Source: Impatiens glandulifera (lineage: Eukaryota; Streptophyta; Magnoliopsida; Ericales; Balsaminaceae). Taken from it: DNA of 64,000 nucleotides. Shown here piece after piece: positions 59,997 to 64,000 of the stretch. The translations under genes were made by a program, and so were the position numbers. The notes under the pieces were generated by a model. That model did not search any database, was not told the DNA's origin, and worked only from the letters and a program-made list of their open reading frames with translations. How positions within the stretch are numbered: position 1 is the first letter of the stretch; every line of letters begins with the position of its first letter. The stretch is taken from the NCBI RefSeq assembly GCF_907164915.1, contig NC_061862.1, positions 88,460,846 through 88,524,845 of the forward strand, read 5' to 3'.

Positions 59997-61110
59997 CTAA
60001 CCGTTAGAAAATTTGTTAGAATACCCATCATCATCAAGTCTGCCTACAGAGATAAAGTGAAATCGAATATCTGGTACATGTCTCACATCCTTGAGCACTA
60101 ACTTCGTACCATTTCCAGTTTCTAAGCAAACAGTTCCGGTGCCGACTACTTTTGACAAACCATCATTACCCATCTTTAAAACTCCAAAATCACCTGGAGT
60201 GTAAGAGGTGAAGAACTCCTTCCTTGGTATAACATGGAAAGCAGCACCGCTATCAACAATCCAACTGGTCTTATCACAAACAAAATTGATGCATTCTTCA
60301 TGATATACAGTAACCAAATCATCTGATATTACAGCAGCAACATGATCATCTTTCACATCATTTCCCTTTTTCTCTTGCTTGTTGTCACCATTGTTTTCTC
60401 TCTTCCACTTAAAGCAATATTTCTTTATATGTCCCTTTTTGCCACAGTAGTTGCACTCAAAGTTGTTATATCTGCCCTTTGACTTGCTTCTACTCTTGCC
60501 TCTGTTGTGACTTTGGTACTTGCTGTTACTTCTTCCCCTATTTTCAGCAACAAGAATCTCACTTCTTCATTAAGAACACCACTCTTCACCATCTGCATTG
60601 ACACCACACCCTTAGGAGCTGAGTTTGTCAAAGTCACACGAAAATCTCCCATGAATCTGGATGGGTATTAAGTAACCACAAAGCAAGAACCTCATCATCA
60701 AACTTTACATCCATGTTAGACAACTGATCAAAACACCTTTGGAAATCATTCAAGTGATCTGATATAGAGTTCCCTTCTTTGTACCTCAAATTCATAACTT
60801 GTTTGAGCAAGAACATCTTGTTGTTGCCGGTCTTTGATGCATATAGAGTCTCAAGTTTTCCCCACAAAGTACATGCATTAACATCATCGGCAATGTGATT
60901 CAATACATTGTCTTCTACCCATTGTCGGATGATACCACAAACTTTTTCGTACTCAAATTTCTAATCTTCATTAGTTTTAGCCTCTGGACTTTGTGTACCA
61001 AAAATTGGCAAGTTCAATTTCTTTATGAATAGAAGATCTTTCATCTTCCCTTTCCACCTGTGATAATTTGTACCATTCAAAAGTATCATTCTACTCTAAT
61101 TTGCCTCCAT
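59997..61110 (-). pseudogene. Element D gag and protease
   Basis: Gag is seen in LWGKLETLYASKTGN, FLLKQVMNLRYKEG and ISDHLNDFQ. A CCHC knuckle (C-N-Y-C, GHIKKYC) lies at about 60465-60415. The protease has an intact DSGA (WIVDSGAAFHV, about 60265) and ends near VRHVPDIRFHFISV. A frame change lies between 60650 and 60425. Confidence 0.83.
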
Positions 61111-61715
61111 CGTTCAATCAATCAAACACCTGACAAACTTTGCTTTGATACCAATTGATGAGAAAAGTAAATGGGATAACTATTTGAAATTAATCCCTAA
61201 ATAATATTCTCATTTGACTGAACTAGAGGAGCAAATAAGAACGATCACGTAATAAAGAAATAATGCAAGACATTAGATTTTTAACGTGGAAAACTCCTTC
61301 ACTATGAAGGATAAAAACCACGAGACCTTTCTCCGGTCCAGAAAAACTCCACTAAATAAACAATGTTTACACAATCACAAATTGCCACTAAAGACACTGG
61401 ACAACATTAATATGATCTAACTCAAATCAACAAACATTGAGATCAATAAGAGTTAGAGAAGAACAAACTAGGATTACAACCCCTGCTGATCTCCAAAACT
61501 GCTTTACAACCCCTTTGAAAACACCCAACTAGCTGATATATCTAGCAATGATCAACTGCTAAAACTGCCCACTACTTGACATGTAAATCATGTGTACTGT
61601 CCACTACTTGACATGTGAAGAAATGTGTAAACATAACCTTAGTGGCTATTTAGATTATGGGCCAAAATATTTGGGTTTTACCACATAGGAAGGGACCCAA
61701 CTGCCCAACAGTGTT

Positions 61716-61870
61716 CAAGTGCGGCTTTGGAGCAGTGGTGTATAACATTTGACAAGAACGGAATGCAATGGTATATGGCAGAACCCGCAGGAGCGTTGAA
61801 TAGTTATGGAAATATTGTATCGGATTGCAGCTCCCTCGCGGGAACGTGGAAAAGAATTCCAAGCATGGAG
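61716..61870 (+). pseudogene. LINE reverse-transcriptase C-terminal relic, right half
   Basis: FKCGFGAVVYNI, stop (TGA 61750-61752, where Trp is usual), QERNAMVYG, then a TAG at 61801-61803. The VYxxWxERN pattern is the hallmark of the zf-RVT tail in plant LINEs. Confidence 0.6.
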
Positions 61871-62577
61871 CAGAACTGGAATATCCGTAGGAATTGGAAT
61901 TTATCGTTTTTTGAACTCACTTGAATTGAAAGCATTGTTTTCAGATAATTCATTTACGTTTTTAACTTTTTTGCTTTTATTCATAATGTTACGACTTCAA
62001 AATCATTCTAGGCATGTGTAAAATGATCTCTTAAACTTGTGGTTAATTTTTCCCGTTTTTGGAAATTTTTAATAAAATGACGCTAGGTCGTTTTTCCACA
62101 AAAAAAAAATTGACCATAAACATCAAATGAAGTCTCAAATTATGTTGGTCATTTTGCAGATAAAATGACAAGTGAGGCATAGGCAGAACTAATGTTATAT
62201 AGAACATAATACCAATAACTACTAGGGTGACATGTGTAGTATGCCAATCTCTTTTCCAACATTTTATAATTCCAAATAATCTAATATCATAAACTTTGTT
62301 ATAGTCAAAATAGTGCTACATATGTTTTAATAAAGAAGAAAAAAAATCAATAATACTTCATGAATTAAATGTTTTAAGCTCATCTCCTACCCCCAAATGA
62401 TTGAAAGGGAAAAAAAAAAAAGAATACTGTAAACATAATTAACACTCTATTCAATTTCAGTGAGAGGTTAAATAAAATTAATGAAAAACAAGCATTTGCT
62501 ATAACTATTAAAAAGTGGATTTTTCTTCCCATAGTTTAAGTAGATGAGGTCGGTCCTGTTTGAATGATAGATACATA
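61871..62577. other. AT-rich spacer, no gene seen
   Basis: Could contain a 3' part of the LINE relic. Nothing else was recognised. Confidence 0.45.
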
Positions 62578-62585
62578 ACTGGGTA

Positions 62586-63847
62586 TAGGGATATAAACGA
62601 GTCGAGCTCGAACTATCCTGGCTCGAGTTCGGCTCGACTCGTTTTTTATTGGCTCGCCTCGAGTTTGAACTCGATCGAGCTTTCAATATTATGTTCTAAC
62701 TCAGCTCGATCATATAAATATATGCTCTAAAGACTCGAATTTAAATATATTTATATATTAATTTCTCATATTATAAAAAATATAATGAAAGTCGAGGGTT
62801 TTTCAAGAAGAATATTTTCAAGTCATTTATTGTATTTGAGATAAACTAAATATATTAAACTTTATTAGGTTTATTTTTGAAAAATAACACTTTATAATGA
62901 AATAAAAATGGTTTTATATCTTATAAAATATAATCCATTGAGATCGCATATATTAAATAATATTAGAGTATAGTTATATTTTGATTTGATTTTCAAAAAT
63001 TATGTTTATGTAATTAAATTAATATCAAATCTATTTATTTTCTTACAAGTATTATATAATATATATTTTTTAATTTATAAATATTATTTTGATATATCTT
63101 GATATACCAAGATATTGAAAATCTCATACCTTTACCGTACAAATAATTTTGGCATCGGTATCATAACTTACTTTTTTTTGTATACCGAAAAAATCGATAT
63201 TCTCGATATATTACGGTACGATATTTTTGATAGACATATAATATCGGGAATATTTCTCACTCCTATGTATATTTTATATTTTATTAAATAAATATAATAT
63301 TTTTTATAATGATTAACAAAAATAATATTGTCGCATAGGGTTATATATTTTGTTAATATAAAGTCTATTCTAAAATTTTAAATTTTATAGTATATTTTTT
63401 TCCTAGCTAGTTCCATCTAGCAAAATTTCAAAAAATCAATTTTTGATCTACACATATCTGAACAAGAGATGATTAAGGACAATCAAACCATTCAAAGAGT
63501 CATAGGAGGATTTGAAATTTGGAAAACAATATAGAAAATAAGGTTATGTGGATAATTGGATTTTGGAGAGGCTCATAAGCAATAAATTCATAGATAGTCT
63601 TATGGGTATGTTTCAAATTTTGATTGAAAAGGAAAATATAATAAATAAAAAATTATATGATTAAGTTCGAAAAAGCTCGACGAGTCATCAAACGAGTCTT
63701 AACTAGGCTCGAAAAAGCTCGACGAACCATCAAGCGAGTCTTAACTAGACTCAAATCTTAAACGAGTTGACTCGAACTTGGCTCGAATTCAATTTTGACC
63801 AAACTCGATCAAATTTTGACCGAGCGGCTAGACTCATTTACACCCTA
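62586..63847. mobile_element. Non-autonomous hAT element
   Basis: 1262 bp. Left end TAGGGATATAAACGAGTCGAG; right end in reverse complement TAGGGTGTAAATGAGTCTAG. It is flanked by ACTGGGTA (62578-62585) and ACTGGATA (63848-63855), an 8-bp duplication with one mismatch, as expected for hAT. GCTCGA/CGAGTC words crowd both subterminal regions (62596-62710 and 63665-63835). No transposase. Confidence 0.82.
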
Positions 63848-63855
63848 ACTGGATA

Positions 63856-64000
63856 TATACAAAGATATTTTTTTTATATTAATATATATAATGCATAGAT
63901 CATATATTATTATGGTTTATGAACTATCTCTTTTGTGTATTTCCTTTTATAGGCGCCTATGTGCAAAAAAAAAAATGTGAATATCCATAACTAGTAAACA
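63856..64000. other. AT-rich end of window
   Basis: No feature seen. Confidence 0.5.

Larger units (their letters stand above)
50919..61710 (-). mobile_element. Copia retrotransposon D (minus strand), interrupted by element E
   Basis: Target duplication GTGTT at 50914-50918 and 61711-61715. The sense 5' LTR is 61156-61710 (555 bp). The 3' LTR is 50919-57184 with element E inside it. LTR ends read TGATGAG to CCAACA on the plus strand. Sense primer site TGGTATCAAAGC lies next to the 5' LTR (about 61140-61151). Internal region 57185-61155 holds gag, protease, integrase, RT and RNase H in order, all with stops or frame changes. Confidence 0.92.

Overview
The window looks like AT-rich nuclear DNA from a flowering plant, probably a eudicot. 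Two intact intron-containing host genes sit among nested retrotransposons, DNA transposons, MITEs, (TA)n runs and minisatellites. No species is claimed. Exon boundaries come from splice consensus, reading frame and family knowledge, not from transcripts.

Host genes. (1) On the minus strand, 8560 to 7154, is a four-exon penta-EF-hand calcium-binding protein (CML49/50 type, 327 aa) with a long Pro/Gly/Tyr-rich N-terminus. (2) On the plus strand, 34796 to 46557, is the complete gene for the chromatin-remodelling ATPase INO80. It assembles into 23 in-frame exons encoding about 1516 aa, with N-terminal INO80 motifs, DBINO domain, both ATPase lobes and the long insert between them. One of its introns appears to use a GC-AG boundary.

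Layout. 1-440: array of hairpin-forming units. 2480-3310: relics of Copia elements in opposite orientations. 4848-5041: MITE. 5981-6347: short Mutator-type element with a perfect 9-bp target duplication. 7154-8643: EF-hand gene. 11664-17060: a 5.4-kb Mutator-like element of the same TIR type. It carries a truncated transposase gene facing a captured DUF1985 gene, plus two very GC-rich arrays. 17802-18060: CACTA-like end. 18720-20580: 0.8-kb tandem duplication with an 87-bp minisatellite. 20582 to about 32770: a decayed plus-strand Copia element. It is interrupted by a minus-strand Copia (21357-28922, TSD AAATC), itself interrupted by a solo-LTR-like insert (25429-26876) that carries a palindromic 26-bp minisatellite. 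34796-46557: INO80. 46.6-50.5 kb: AT-rich spacer with two MITEs. 50.8-61.9 kb: a LINE relic split by a minus-strand Copia (50919-61710, TSD GTGTT). That Copia's left LTR is in turn split by a non-coding LTR element (51390-57093, TSD GAAAT). 62586-63847: non-autonomous hAT element.

The host genes show no sign of operating together. The mobile elements are the more unusual content, especially the composite Mutator-like element (two convergent broken genes, two GC-rich arrays with quadruplex potential on one strand) and the non-coding LTR element, which lacks a recognisable tRNA primer site but has a self-complementary segment just past its LTR.
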